From the NCBI RefSeq assembly GCF_021917145.1, contig NC_061071.1:3189953-3253952 (forward strand): a stretch of DNA of 64,000 nucleotides, read 5' to 3'. How positions within the stretch are numbered: position 1 is the first letter of the stretch; the number at the start of each line of letters is the position of its first letter. The notes beneath the pieces were generated by a model that saw nothing but the letters and a program-made list of their open reading frames with translations, ran no database searches and was not told the origin of the DNA. A program made the translations under genes and the position numbers. The stretch comes from Hypomesus transpacificus. Its lineage: Eukaryota > Chordata > Actinopteri > Osmeriformes > Osmeridae. Positions 50,612-63,300 of the stretch are shown in pieces.

Positions 50612-53060
50612 AATGGTTGATGCATGGCAGACAATTTAGTGCTAGAATTTTATCCAGAAATACTATATATAATAACATGAATCAAGGCAACTGACAGTGT
50701 GTATTTTGTGAGACTTAGTGTGAGATTGGTGTTACGACTTCTTTCTCGAGAAAGTATTCATCACTGCGCATCTACTCGAGTCTGCTCTCATGCATGTTTA
50801 CGAACAAGTCAGCATATATATGGGAAGCTGCAAACTCATTTTCTCCACTGTGACAGCATTCTCACTGGCTGGCTGTGTCATTATGGGGAATCGTTGTTGC
50901 TGCACTTATACAAACTGGAAGATGAAGGGGTTAGCGTAAATGCAGATGAGGGGCTGAGGTTCCCTCCTTCTCACTCTTCCCACTGAGACAAGGAAACATG
51001 GAGGGTGTCTCAGTTTCCGCTCTGCTTTACATTGTAGAGACCAGTAAAAAGGTGACTACTTGTTTACTGCCACCAGATCGTTGTTTTTGTTTAAGGAATG
51101 ACTTGTTTTCTTAGATATATTTCAAAGTTAAAAGAGGCTCTTGATTTCTGGGTTGTTTATCGACCCAGCTCAACATATGCCCGTTTAAGACCCTTCAACA
51201 CTTTTTTAACTAACTAACTAACTACCTTCAAAATGTTAAACTAACATCCAAAGTATGCAAAAACGACACTTTTATTTGGATAACAAACTTCTAAATTGCT
51301 GGCATGCACTTGCTTGTAATTATGTGATTATGTAATCAAAACAGAAGTCCTTTTCTCCGTTCCAGAAATGAATGGAAATGTTGTCATTTCTGCAGAACAG
51401 ATGGTTGTCAGTGGTTGAATTTGCAATCACACCAGTAAGGAGCCGAGTATCACTAGGAATCAAACACACACTCACTTTTTCTGTTTTCTGCAAAGGTCTT
51501 TCAAGAAATGACAGATGTTAACGTCACACATTAAAAAAAAAACTAAGAATAGGCATGTTTACCTTCATATATAATCAGTAGGAAATCTAGCGCATTTCTG
51601 AAATGTTCCATCATCAACATTGTGTTAAAAGTTAACTAAAGGTCTACTATCTTTCCACATTCAATTATAAATACTCAATATCTCCTTTTACCGCTGAATG
51701 TATTGCATCTGGACTGACGGTTATATTTGATCTTTTTTAGAAAAAACTTTGTTCCTCAATGCTGTAATGAAGTCAATAGTCATAATGTAGTGGATGTATT
51801 TGCTGTGTATCAGTAGAAAATTATATATATTTTGACACAACTGGAAGAAAGAGAGACAGAGTGAGAGACAACTTGTGGCTTTTCTGTTCATCTGTTAATC
51901 AGACAGCCATCACCACATATTACTTACTTACTTGTCCACCCGCTGTTAATCTTGGGGGATTTCCTGTGTGAAATACTTTCATACTGACTGTTGGCGTTTC
52001 ACATCACATAAGACCAGCTGCACTAATTGTAATGTTTAAGGTTGACCTGCCAAAACCACGATTGTGACAATTATACGTGTATTAACTCGTCATCCAGTTC
52101 TGTCTTAAGGTGATCTTAATTTAATAGAGGACATAAAGGGGAGGCTTACAGTCCAACCACACTATGTTGTCAAAGTACCATGATAGTCACAAGCACTGCC
52201 ACAGTATTTAACATTGGCTATGTTGAGGGCTCATTGGCCACAGCTGGCATGCACGTCAAATGCTCGAGGACCCATGTTTGGCGTTGCTTTGCTGTAACCT
52301 TATCTAGCTGATACTTCTGCTCAGCCTAAATGTTTCCAGATGCCGGTGATAGAACTCGCAGAAAATAGTAGATAAAGAAGAGCTGTGGAGTGAGTTGGGG
52401 GTGGAAACCACAAAGATCCGCCTGCTCACCACGGTCAAACTTATCGCTTCCTTAACAGCGTGGTGTGTATATGCGCGCGTGTGTGTGGGCACGTGTGCTT
52501 GTCAATAACTAAATGCAAGTTCGAGTGATTCTACCCAAATCAAACGGGTCGTCGAAAAAGTATGCAACTACGGCACGTCTGAACCTGCAGAGAGAGAGAG
52601 AGACGAACGTGGCTCCTCGTACTCAATTTCTCCCACACAGTCACACAGTCACACAGACACACAGTCACACAGACACACACCTGGAGTTCATGCAGGCAGT
52701 TACACCATCTCAGTCTCTGAGGGAGCGACAGCTGGGGAAACCGCTGAGCTACATGCAGCTCAGCTCACACAGACCACAGCAGAGCCAGGTAGAGCCAACC
52801 GAACCACACTGCTCCTTTCACAGCTCGGTCTGACTGTCACATACACAGAGGGAGAGAGAGCTAGGGGGAAGCTGTGTCTGTACAGTGAAAGAGAGATAGA
52901 AAGATACATTGAGTTTGTGTGTGTGTGTGTGTGTGCTTCTCAGTCCCTTATCTGCCTCATCTGCTTGACATTCAATTTTTAACCACAGAAGAATGTTAGG
53001 CATTGACTAAAAATTGGATCAGAAGTTCTAGTTACCCTCTTTTTTCCATTATAAAGTGGC

Positions 53061-53182
53061 TTTACATTTCATTTACATTACATTTAGTCATTAAGCAGAC
53101 GCTCTTATCCAAAGCGACTTCCAGTAAGTACAGAGACATTCCCCCGAGGCAGGTAGGGTGAAGTGCCTTGCCCCTGGACATT
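53061..53182 (+). repeat. Dispersed teleost short repeat upstream of cd247
   Basis: Contains the segment AGCAGACGCTCTTATCCAAA followed by GCGACTTCCAGTAAGTACAG and CCCCCGAGGCAGGTAGGGTG. I recognise it from many teleost genomes as part of a very common interspersed repeat. It lies about 90 bp before the first recognised cd247 coding exon. Class and exact borders are uncertain. Confidence 0.65.
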
Positions 53183-53270
53183 GGAGAGTGTATCAAGATG
53201 GATCAAGATGAAAGAGATAAGCAGCAGACATGTTGATGTTCATTCTCGTTGTGCCCCTTCCCCCATACAG

Positions 53271-55127
53271 AGGCATGACTGAGCTATACGCCCCCCAACT
53301 CTGCTACATTCTGGATGGCTTTCTGCTCCTCTATGGACTCATAATCACTGGGATGTACATTCGTGAGAAAGTGAGTTTGCTGACATGGTGCTTACAATAC
53401 ACACGGTGATGTAAAAACGGGTATATTGATGGTGTTGATATTTGATATATTGATATATTTTTATTCTATGCATTCCTACAACTGCATTCCTACAACTGCA
53501 TCTCCTTGTTTTTCTTTCAAATGTTTTGATCTCCTCTCCACCTGTCTGTCTGGCACCCTCTTTTTCTGTCAATCCTCTATCTCTCTCTCTCTGTCTCTCT
53601 ATCTATCTCTCTCTCTCTCTCTCTCTGTGTCTCTCTCTGTCTCTCTCTCTCTGTCTCTCTATTTCTCTTCAATATAAGTTCTTCAAATCACAAGCCAAGG
53701 GAGGTGATGATGCCATCTACTCTGTGAGTAACTACAGCTGGCACGGACATGATATATACAGCAGTGTGTATGTGTCTGTGTGTTACATTGAAAGCTTTGT
53801 GTGTGTTTTTTTTAGGATCTGAAGAAAGACGCAGAAAGAGGAATGGCACGCAGGGTAAGTAGCCACTGTGTGTATATATGTACAACATTGAAATATAGAA
53901 AAACACCAGTTGGCAACACATGCCAATTGAAAAGTTGCATCTCTGGTTAAATCAAACATGAGAACTGATAACCCTAATGCAAGCTGACATTGGTCATGTA
54001 TTAATTCAATTCTTTGTATTTCTATGATTGTTGTTTTCCATGGGACAAAAAGGGAGTGGACATTGATGATACTTATCAGGTAAGGACTGAAGATATCAGA
54101 CAGAAGAATATGGAAATATACATATAACTATTTCCATCTTCTTCTTCTATATATATATATATATACTAGATCTCATTGTGTTGGCCGAGTATGAGTGAAC
54201 TCAAACTGAGGCATTCTGGTCACTGGGCAGTACAGCCCTGTTTCCTAATACACACCATTTGATGGCACATTTTTCAACATACTGTTTGTAAGATCCATAT
54301 TAGCCTTGAAAGCTATTCACTGTATGTGTGTCGTGTCTCTCCAGCCTCTGACTGCTCGGCCAGCCGGAGACACGTACAAAGAACTTCCTGTAAAGAAGGA
54401 GGTAAGATTTCCTTTTCTGTGAGAGGCATCGCACGGGGCTTGTTTTAGTGCATGGATTATCACAATGTTGCTGTCGATGGGATGATCACCTTTTAGTCTC
54501 CCAGTGTAGCTGTAATTCTGCTTTCTAAAGTGGGAAATGAAACGTCCTTCTCCTTGTTTTCTTGTTTACTTTGTTTTGTTGTTTTCACGTTAAATCAAAC
54601 TGTTTCCATGAAGCTGGTATTCCTATTGTTTTATTACATGAATTCTGCTTCACTAAGAACATACTTAAAATGGAAAACATTCAACAGTGTGAAAACTACT
54701 TAGACATTTACAAGCATGCAAATAGCTTGCTCTGCTGAATGTGCTCCAAAAATGTATTAATGTGATGTGTTCTGAATGATGTCTCTCTCTAATGCAGCGT
54801 CGCAGAAAAAGGGACGAGCAGGTATACCAGGTAAGCCACCCACACCAATCACTAAGCTCGATGCAAAGTATCTAGAGATAATATGGACTAGAGGTCCCAA
54901 CCTACCTGTAACTTTAAACAGACTATTCATTGACACGTGTTATTGCTAGTTGATATGATCCCTCAAAGCAGACACACAAGCAAGCATACATGATGGCAGT
55001 TCAGGATGTTTGTGTATCTGATGGTTCAGTTGGTAACTATGGTATTCTCTGCCAGGATTTGAACTCCGCTACCAAGGACACCTACGACTCTCTGCAGATG
55101 CAGCCCCTTGCCCTTCCTCCTCGCTAA
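53271..55127 (+). CDS. cd247: T-cell receptor zeta chain, first exon missing
   Basis: Recognised coding exons: 53271-53370, 53679-53723, 53816-53854, 54053-54079, 54345-54401, 54798-54830 and 55056-55127. After the first exon all are phase 0. The product has a tiny ectodomain (MTELYAPQ), a transmembrane helix with the hallmark Cys and Asp (LCYILDGFLLLYGLIITGMY) and a cytoplasmic tail. The tail has five tyrosine motifs: YSDL, YQPL, YKEL, YQDL and YDSL. YQPL-x8-YKEL and YQDL-x7-YDSL are regular ITAMs; YSDL stands alone. The end, STKDTY-like ATKDTYDSLQMQ then LPPR, matches human zeta. The dimer couples TCR/CD3 to ZAP-70. I could not find the signal-peptide exon. An in-frame ATG at 53229 reads through the would-be acceptor and may be chance. 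The order creg1-cd247-pou2f1 equals human 1q24. Confidence 0.92.
53577..53662. repeat. cd247: CT microsatellite in cd247 intron
   Basis: CT dinucleotides with scattered CTGT units. They form most of the polypyrimidine tract before the acceptor at 53677-53678. Confidence 0.9.
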
Positions 55128-55985
55128 CCCTTCCCCTCTTAGCAGACCTTCCCTCCTGTGGTCCCCTCTCCCACTAGAAGATCTGAGACTTAATGTCCTT
55201 GAGTTTTAACATGCTCTGACATGCTCTCATGAAGGCTCTAAACATGCCCCTTACGTCTTAGCTTCTTTGATATCACATCATTAGGTGGGCCGATACCGGT
55301 TGCGTCATTTTAGATGAGTGTGTTTCCAGTGAAGGGAGGATTAAAGCACGTACAGGGCATTGAAAGAGGGCCTGGATATGGCACCGGTGTCCTTTTATTA
55401 CATCTCCTCTGGCCATTCACAGGATTTGCATCTGATTTGGGGTGGAAAAGATTTTATTATGCCTTCTGACTACTTATTTTTACCTGAAACAGTCCTTGTA
55501 TAGAGAAGATTGTGTTTCTTCACAAATATATTAGCTATTTCTACGTAGTTTTGTGTGTTTTTATCTTCATAGGTATATATGTTATCTTTGAATCTTCTTT
55601 GAATCATCTTTCCTTTCTTTGGTAAATTGTTCTAGTGTTTATGATGCATAATAATCTGGAATCAGTCCAATAGTTTAATTCAGATTATTTTGTTAGGAGT
55701 AGTAGTTTAAGGATGGAACTTGACTAATACATTTTTATCTTTAACTAACACCATTTTTTAACCCACCCAACCCCATTGACTAGATTGATGGATTTATATT
55801 TAGTTTCTGCCCTTTAGTTCAGATGAGGGGGGAAATTACAATGGTTAGAATACAATGTACAGTATAACTGTTTGTCCTTTTCTCCAAGTCATGCTTACTA
55901 TCTATACAATCCTTTTCTCTAAGTCATGCTTACTATCTATACAATGTATCTTGAGCTTGAAACGGTATTAAAGCTGTCAAAACGT
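55128..55985 (+). other. cd247: Probable cd247 3' untranslated region
   Basis: Non-coding sequence after the TAA stop. ATTAAA near 55965 could serve as polyadenylation signal. A TCTCCAAGTCATGCTTACTA-like segment is duplicated at about 55881 and 55916. Confidence 0.45.
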
Positions 55986-56787
55986 TTTTTTTGCTATTGA
56001 TATGTATTTACCTGTATATGACAAACATAAAACAGTAACAACATTCCAGTTTTTAATTTTGTTTATATCCACAAGAAAAGGGGAAGGAAGTACAGTATTG
56101 TATATCTTTGCATAAAAATAAGAAAAATTCAGCAGAGATGATGCATGGACATGAATGACAACTCTGTTTTACAGTTCCTGTTAGTGTAGCAGCTACAATG
56201 ACAGGTACACTTTTGTGTGCTTTGCATAATAGGAAATCTTGCATGTCAGTCCATGTGTTTCCATAACACCTTGGCAGCACTAATGGCAGGTACAGAAGGT
56301 GGTGAGTAACGGGCTCTGAATGCAGTGATGCATTTGAAAGTTGAATAAGTCCCCTTTGTGCTGCCTTGTTAATACCCCTGCTAGTGGTTTTGTTAACTAG
56401 TCATTTAGGTCATGTGATCTGTGTTTCTGGTTGATAACATAATCAGTAGGCTTTTGAACAGTTTGTGTATAGATAACAATTCACAACATGTTGGCCACAT
56501 GTTATGGTTATTTTGTAATCAGAAAATGTAGAAGATACATTGCATGTAACAACATCGTGCTTATCAGTAGCTATTTCGATTATACATTTTTCATACTTGC
56601 CTTGTACTTTACCTTAATGGGAATTAAGATTTATTTTTATAGTCAGTTTTTGTCAGTTTTACCCTACTGTCAACTGCAATATTAAAGGTCAACTTGGAAC
56701 ATCTTTGTCTTTGTAATAACTGGGGATCGAGTTCATCTGCCTGTCAATTCATCCAAGGCATGTGAAGAAGACAGGATACATTTAGAG

Positions 56788-56960
56788 CAGGGTCCTGCAG
56801 GTTTCAGTAAGTCAAATTTAAGACCTTTTTAAGACATTTTAAGACCATAAAGATTGAAATTTAAGACCTACACGACGCATTACCAAAAAAATATTCAAAT
56901 CAAATAAATTCTGAAAAAATCGGAAAAAATTAAATGAATCGCGATTCAGTCTTCTAGACA
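56788..56960. repeat. Possible hAT-type repeat fragment
   Basis: Starts CAGGGTCCTGCAGGTTTCAG and continues with repeated AAATTTAAGACC motifs. This pattern, as I recall it, belongs to a common fish hAT-like repeat. No right end was found. Confidence 0.35.
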
Positions 56961-57074
56961 TTTACATCGATTCACAATTTATTTGGTGAACAAAACGTAC
57001 GTTGTCATTTGGCATTTAGTAGTGTTATAAGGGCAATTACACCGTCTTGTTGAAAGTAACTTTGCATCAAACCT

Positions 57075-57415
57075 CTGTGGCTCATTGGGTAAGGTATTTA
57101 TAAGTCAAGTTTTTTTTTCAATACAACAAGTCCAAGAGCAAACATTGAGCTGCAAGAAGATCTTTCAGACAGATTTGAACACAACACCCCTCACACAGTA
57201 GCTCACATCCTTAACCACTGAGCTATCAGGGATCATAATAATCTTCACTCATCATTTAAATTTGACATTGAACTATCTAGTTGTAACAACCTGCAGAGTT
57301 GGGGTGTCAGAAAACCAGAAGAAAGCAGGGCTCCCCTGTTAGCTCACTGGGTTAGTGTGTATGGTCTTTCAGACATCCTGGTGCAGTACCGCAACAGCCT
57401 GGGTTCAAATTTTAA
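57075..57415. repeat. Cluster of tRNA-like (SINE-type) modules
   Basis: Three box-A-like segments occur in 340 bp: TGTGGCTCATTGGGTAAGGT on the plus strand near 57078, TAGCTCAGTGGTTAAGG on the minus strand near 57210-57226, and TTAGCTCACTGGGTTAGTG on the plus strand near 57340. GTTCAAAT box-B-like segments follow the second (minus strand, near 57172-57180) and third (near 57403). None folds into a convincing intact tRNA, so these look like SINE heads or tRNA-derived fragments. Confidence 0.45.
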
Positions 57416-57566
57416 GTTGTTTATTTTAACTTAAGTTACATTGTGGTCATGTGAGATGTGGGACTTCACCTTCACATAGTTTCAGAAATATTGTCTCTCT
57501 CCTCTCCGCTGAGCGAGACTGTCATAGTAATGTGTTACGGAACAAGGACAGTCGTATGAACAAATG

Positions 57567-60328
57567 CTTTATTTTTGAAAGATGTCATTTATTTGTTATT
57601 TTTTGGTTTGTATTAAATAATGAAACAGGACAGTGAATCCAAGTCACTGGACCCACAGTTTACAAAAATACCTTACATTTTACAATCTACTAAAGTAAGT
57701 TAGTTCTGCATTCACATACATACTGCACTAAGACAAAATAAAAAGTATGACACACTAAAACAAGCAGTTTTTCAACAACACAACATTTTTTGCTTGGCTT
57801 TTATCATCCCTGATATGTACCAAAATATACATCTATGCTTTGGATCCCAGTGTTTGGTTCTGCATCTAAGACAGGCATTCTGCAGGTAGGTAGGGAGGAT
57901 AGAGGGAAATGAAACTAGGGGAGTAGGAGTCATCTTTGGTTAAGTGAACATTACATTTTTCCTTGCCATTACTTTGGAATAGAGCTTCCAGGATCCCATA
58001 TGCTCTCTTCTTCATGAATAAATGACAAAACACAAATCCAAATAGTACGTTTGAATACCGGTCGACAGTGAATAACAGTAAAGGACAGGGTTTGTGTGTG
58101 TGTGCGCGAGAGCACTATGACCTTACAAGTCTTTGGTTTCTTTAGAAAGAGAGGTATTGTAGGGGGCAGCATTCAGAAACACAAACAATATTTACATTCA
58201 GATCACCTGCAACTCTGGTTGGAAAAGAAAAGAGGTCTTTGCAGGGGCAATGGTCTCTCTTCAAATATTTCGCATATTGACCTATCATACAAACATGCAT
58301 TCGTGTATGCGTACACAGATCAGCAAATGACTTATGCTGCCCCCTGGAGTTCAATAGGGTTCAACAGTTATAAAGTGAGTAGAAAAAATAGGCCCCCAGC
58401 ATCTGTTGTTTCCATAGTACATTGTAAACTGCAAAAATACATCACTTGATACGGTTATACAACACACACTTAGTTAATTTGTAGGCATAAATGAGCCTAA
58501 GTGTTTACAAACATGAATTATAACCTGAAAATAACAGTACAGTCTATCGCTACATCTATTATTAACCATTAAGGCATTGTATAAACTGGAAACAACTTAA
58601 ACCAGTGATTTTCTCCCATGCTAAGAAATGTATAAATAAAATGGTGAAAATGATTGCAAAAACATAAGTTGGTTTAGAAAAAAGGACGTGAATAAAAAGT
58701 GTAACGTTAATCACACAAGGAAGTCAGGTAACACTGAATTTCACTTGTGTTCAAATGATTAATTATTAATCCAAAATTAATAATAAAAAAGGAAAAAGAT
58801 TAGTCAACACCCTTGAGTTAACATATTTGGTCTAGAGATACACTGTCTGAAATTCCTATTGAGTTGTTGCACTACATTCATTTAAACCCTTTACAAGATA
58901 TAAAACTGAATTTATTGTATATATATTACTTGTGTGTATACATTACAAAAAAAGAACTAAGAGTAAAAAGGTACAAAACCCAAATAAGTGTCCCATAGGA
59001 CATTCCCAACTATTCAACATAGGAAGACCCCAATCAAAAACTAGGCTAAGCCAAGAATAAAAAAAACCCAATAGCAGGAACCCAGCTACAATACAGTAAA
59101 TACTATATGCTTTGGTATGAAGGCAAGATATGAAAACAAAAAACTAAATATATTGAAATTAGTAGTAGTAGTTGTAGTAGTCGTACTTGCCATTGCAGTC
59201 ATAAATGTCAATTTTTGGCCTTTCAATGATTCTCCCGTTTTTTTGGCTTTTGAGGTACTTAATCGTATCATGATAGGTGTAACATGACATAGTAGGCAGT
59301 ACTTTTCACCTTGATGTCACCCACATCTCAGACTACTGTAGGTAAAAAGGTCAAATCCAGGCTCCTTGTTTAGCAAAGATGCATAAGAGGAAACCTGTAA
59401 AACCAGTGATGCGAATGCACACTGTTTACTGCACACTTGTAAAGCTAAGGAGTAAGTGAGATCCAATGGCCCAATGCCAGGGTATGAACCTCTAAAGTCA
59501 CTGTCCGCTGTTTTTGGTAACCTGTTTGACTCTCTTTGGAGGCGGGATATTAATGTAAATGACGAACATTTTAAGTCTTTGGAAAGTTTTCTCAAAGTAT
59601 TATTGCATTCTTACTCCCAGTGTGGAGAGAGGTCCATTGGATCTTTACCTGTACTTATGCTAATCTAAGCTTGAATACATGCCATGTCTTAGATGAGTAC
59701 TTTTTGGTTTATTTGGATAAGAGTTATTCAACATTTTGGTGTTTGTTTGTTCTGCTTTCACTTGCCTGCAATCTTAGCCTCTGTACTATCCAGCCGGCTT
59801 GGAGGACATCACTGTGACTTCCTAACTGTTTTTAAAGCATTATAACCGAGAACATGACAGAGGCTCAAGAGGAACACCCACACAACAAGCAGTGAACACA
59901 AGCCTCTGTCCTGTCTGCTACTCTAACAAAGTAAGCACACGCGGTAAGAATACATGACCATATTTCAGATTCTATGAAATAACTGCAGGCCTATATAAAT
60001 CAGACTAACTGCAGGCCTATGTAATCTGTTTCAACAGGTCAAGAAACAATTTTCACAGCTAACACATCTAATCTCAGAAGGAACATGTTTCTAGAAAGTT
60101 AGTGTGATAATGTCATTCAAGACTTAGTAAGGTAAATCTTAATTCGCACATTTTTGGTTTCATAAGCAGTCCTTGTGATAAATAAAAACTCCCTGTCAGA
60201 AACAAAGAAGATAACAAATAATTTCCAATAAACTTTTCCCCCCCACAACATGACTTTTTGGTAATAGCAAAATAATAAAGAACAAAAAAAAAATCAGTAA
60301 GTAGGTGGGAGGGGCCGTGGCCATGAGT
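57567..60328 (-). other. pou2f1: Probable pou2f1 3' untranslated region
   Basis: A long AT-rich stretch downstream of the pou2f1 stop with no plausible coding frame. TTTATT at about 57568 and 57590 gives AATAAA on the minus strand. Long trailers are usual for Oct-1. cd247 converges from the left. Confidence 0.4.
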
Positions 60329-63300
60329 TCATTGGGCCTTGGAGGCGGTAGTGATGGTGTTGACAGGTGCTGTTACGGTGCTGATAGTCCCATTGGCCGA
60401 GACCTGCAGGTTCAGGGCTCCGCCTCCCCCTGTGGGCATCATACTGACAGGGCTGCCAGCAAAAAGGGAAAGGCTCTGGGGGTTGAGGAACAGGGGTGTG
60501 GTCATCAGGTTGGGGGTGGAGCCAGCACTGGTATTGGCAAATAGCAAGTTCCCATTCCCGTCCATGGACGTGATGGCAGGGAGGGCTCCGTTAGATGCCA
60601 GAGCTGTAGAGGGAGAGAGAAAATTGGGAAGGAGGAGATGGTTCAGCTTGTGATATCTACAGTAGCCTATCACCAAGTCCTGATGGTAAAGGAGCTGAGT
60701 GCCAAGAAGGCAAATGGCATGTGTTAGATCATTGTGATAGGTGTGAGATAGGGTTGTACTTGCCACTCCACAAACCTTGGATGGTGGCCAGTGCTGAACC
60801 TAGTCCTCCATTGGACAGGTTCAGGAAGGCCCCACTGAGAGAAGAGATGGAGCCTTCATTAGATTAACAACGTAACTGACTACAATGACACACACAACCA
60901 ATATTAACACTCTCATTCAGGTGACTGTGGGTAGCTATGCAAGTGTGTGCACATTTGTTTTTAAATTATATTTCTAACTGTGCATTTGTGTGTCTGCCTC
61001 ACCCTGTGGTAAACTGAGATGGCGGCATTATCCCAGCTGCTACCGCTGCCATTGCAGCCAGACCGCCGTTGCCCTGGAAACCTGCAGCCATGGAGGGTGC
61101 CTGCGTGGTCATGACAACGGCCGGCTGTGACATTGCCATCGTGGAGACAGGGGTGATGGCCCCGGTGGAAGAGGCACTGGAAATGACTGGTGTCAGGACA
61201 GAGGTGGCTCCGCCCATCATCCCAGGGCCTGGAACACAGGACACACTTATACTCCAGCAAGGAACGAGGCAGAGGGCAGAGTTCACGATGACAACAACGG
61301 CACGCATTTAGCACCATGATAGGCAAAGACATCTTAAGCACACACACACACTACCTGTGAGTCTGGGGCTGGTGGAGTTAGCCACAGTGGTCTGAGCTAC
61401 GTTGGTGACCAGGCTGCCGTTGCTGCTCACCTGAGGCCCGAGACAGAAAGTTATTGTGACGGAGGGTAGTGGATAAGGCCAAGGGATCTCAATAAGAATC
61501 ACAGAGGTGGGGAGGGAATGGGGGGGTTAAGACATGAACCGCTTGTTATTCAGCGGAGGGGAGCGTACCATGGTTTTGGTGGAGGAGTAGAGGGCCTTGT
61601 TAGCGCTGCTGCTGGGGGGATTGATCCTTTTCTCCTTCTGTCTGCGGTTGCAGAACCAGACGCGGACCACTTCCTTCTCCATGTTGAGCTGGTCCGCGAT
61701 CTGGGTGACCTCCTCGGAGCTGGGCTTCTGGTTCTGCTACATTGGGGGGGGGGTGGGGGGGGGGGGGGGGGGGGGGGGGAGAGGCAGAACGACACACATG
61801 AGTATGGCCTCGACAGACGCTTCAACCTCGTTGTCTTGGAGCACTTGACTTGGAGGGTTGGGGTTCTACTTGGGTGTGGTTTAGCACGTTACCTCCATGA
61901 AGCTCTTCTCCAGGGCAATGCGGATGTTGGTGTCGATGCTGGTTCTCTTCTTGCGTCGGCGGTTGAGCAGCTCCAGGGCGAGGCTGGGGGAGGACTGGGA
62001 GTTCAGGGGGCTGGAGCTGGTCTCGGTATTCACGTGCTCTACATGGAGGGAGGAATGGGGTAACATTACGGGTTAGAGAGTTTCTACAAATAGGTCCACT
62101 CCAGTAGATACTACAGATCTGGTCCAAACATACCAAGCATGGAAGGGAACAAACAAACCATGGCTAGTGATAGGTAACAGTTCTAGATGTGTGAGAGTTC
62201 TAGATGTGTGTGAGTTGTAGATGCTAACAGTTCTAGGTGGTTACAGTTCTAGGTGGTAACACACAGCATGCAGTAGGGCAGGACCAACCTGCATCGTTCA
62301 GCCACTTCTCCAGCAGTGGCTTGAGCTTGCACATGTTCTTGAAGCTCAGGTTGAGGGCCTCAAAGCGAGAGATGGTGGTCTGGCTGAAGTCATTCCCATA
62401 CAGCTTCCCCATGGCCAGACCCACGTCACCCTGTTGGACAGGAATGTGAGGGTTAGAACCACGCTTCAGCTACTAATCATCGCTGGCACAGAAATTTGTC
62501 ATAAGATTAGAATCATCTCATTAAAATGTGTGTGCTGACAAGTAGAAGCCAGCCAGCCAGCAGTCAAGATTTCTAAATGAAAGATTTTTCCCTCATACAG
62601 ACAATCAACTAAACTGGTCAAAAAAATATTAAGTACATAAATAAACTAAAACCAACCTGAGTGAAGCCCAGTTTGATCCTCCTCTGTTTGAAGGCCTTGG
62701 CAAACAGCTCCAGCTCTTCCAGCTCGTTGACATCATCCATGTAGGTCGTTTCCTCGCGCTTGCAGACTGGACCCTGCATCTGGGAGGGGGTGGCGGCTAG
62801 AGTCCTGGTTGGGGGCGTGGCAGCGATGGTCCGTGTGGGCGTGGAAGGCTGAGGTTAAAAGACAGCAATGATGAGCATACGTCTTTAAACCTATGAAAGT
62901 ATACTGCATAATGCACCGCAACCGACAAGGCAAAGTGTGTGTCTATGTGTGTGGGAGTGTGTGTCTCGGTGTCCCCTCCCCCCAAACCTGTGTGGTGAGG
63001 GTGATGTTTGTATTGTTGGGCAGGAGGTTGGCTTGGCTCTGAGGTAGCTGGGTGACAAGGTTCTGGGCTTGGAGGAAACCTGGAGACAGAGACAAACAAA
63101 CGACAATTGCTTTCAATAAACTACTTAACAGCTTTCATGTGTCTGTGCATTTATACTGTATGTGTGTGTGCAACTAGTGCCACCTACTGGCTTGACCCTG
63201 TGCGTTCTGGGAGATGATGTACTGGGTGGGCTGTAGCTGAGTAGTTATAGGGTGGCCTGGCTGCACCAATACAAACTGCTGTAGACCCTGCTGCTGCAGC

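Noticed and set aside
50999-51052. Short hydrophobic frame (MEGVSVSALLYIVETS) as the cd247 signal exon
   Set aside because: The only donor leaves phase 0, which does not match the first recognised cd247 exon.
52513-52833. 106-residue open frame before cd247
   Set aside because: Low-complexity His/Thr/Ser text from CACACAGT repeats, no signal peptide, and the wrong phase for the next exon.
59317-59595. 92-residue minus-strand frame
   Set aside because: No family resemblance and no splice partner. It lies in the presumed pou2f1 3' trailer.
60735-60775. Alternative GC donor (GGAGTG followed by GCAAGT) for the pou2f1 exon at 60776-60834
   Set aside because: The GT donor after CAAG gives ATIQALAS, identical in layout to human Oct-1. 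The GC donor would insert unrelated residues.
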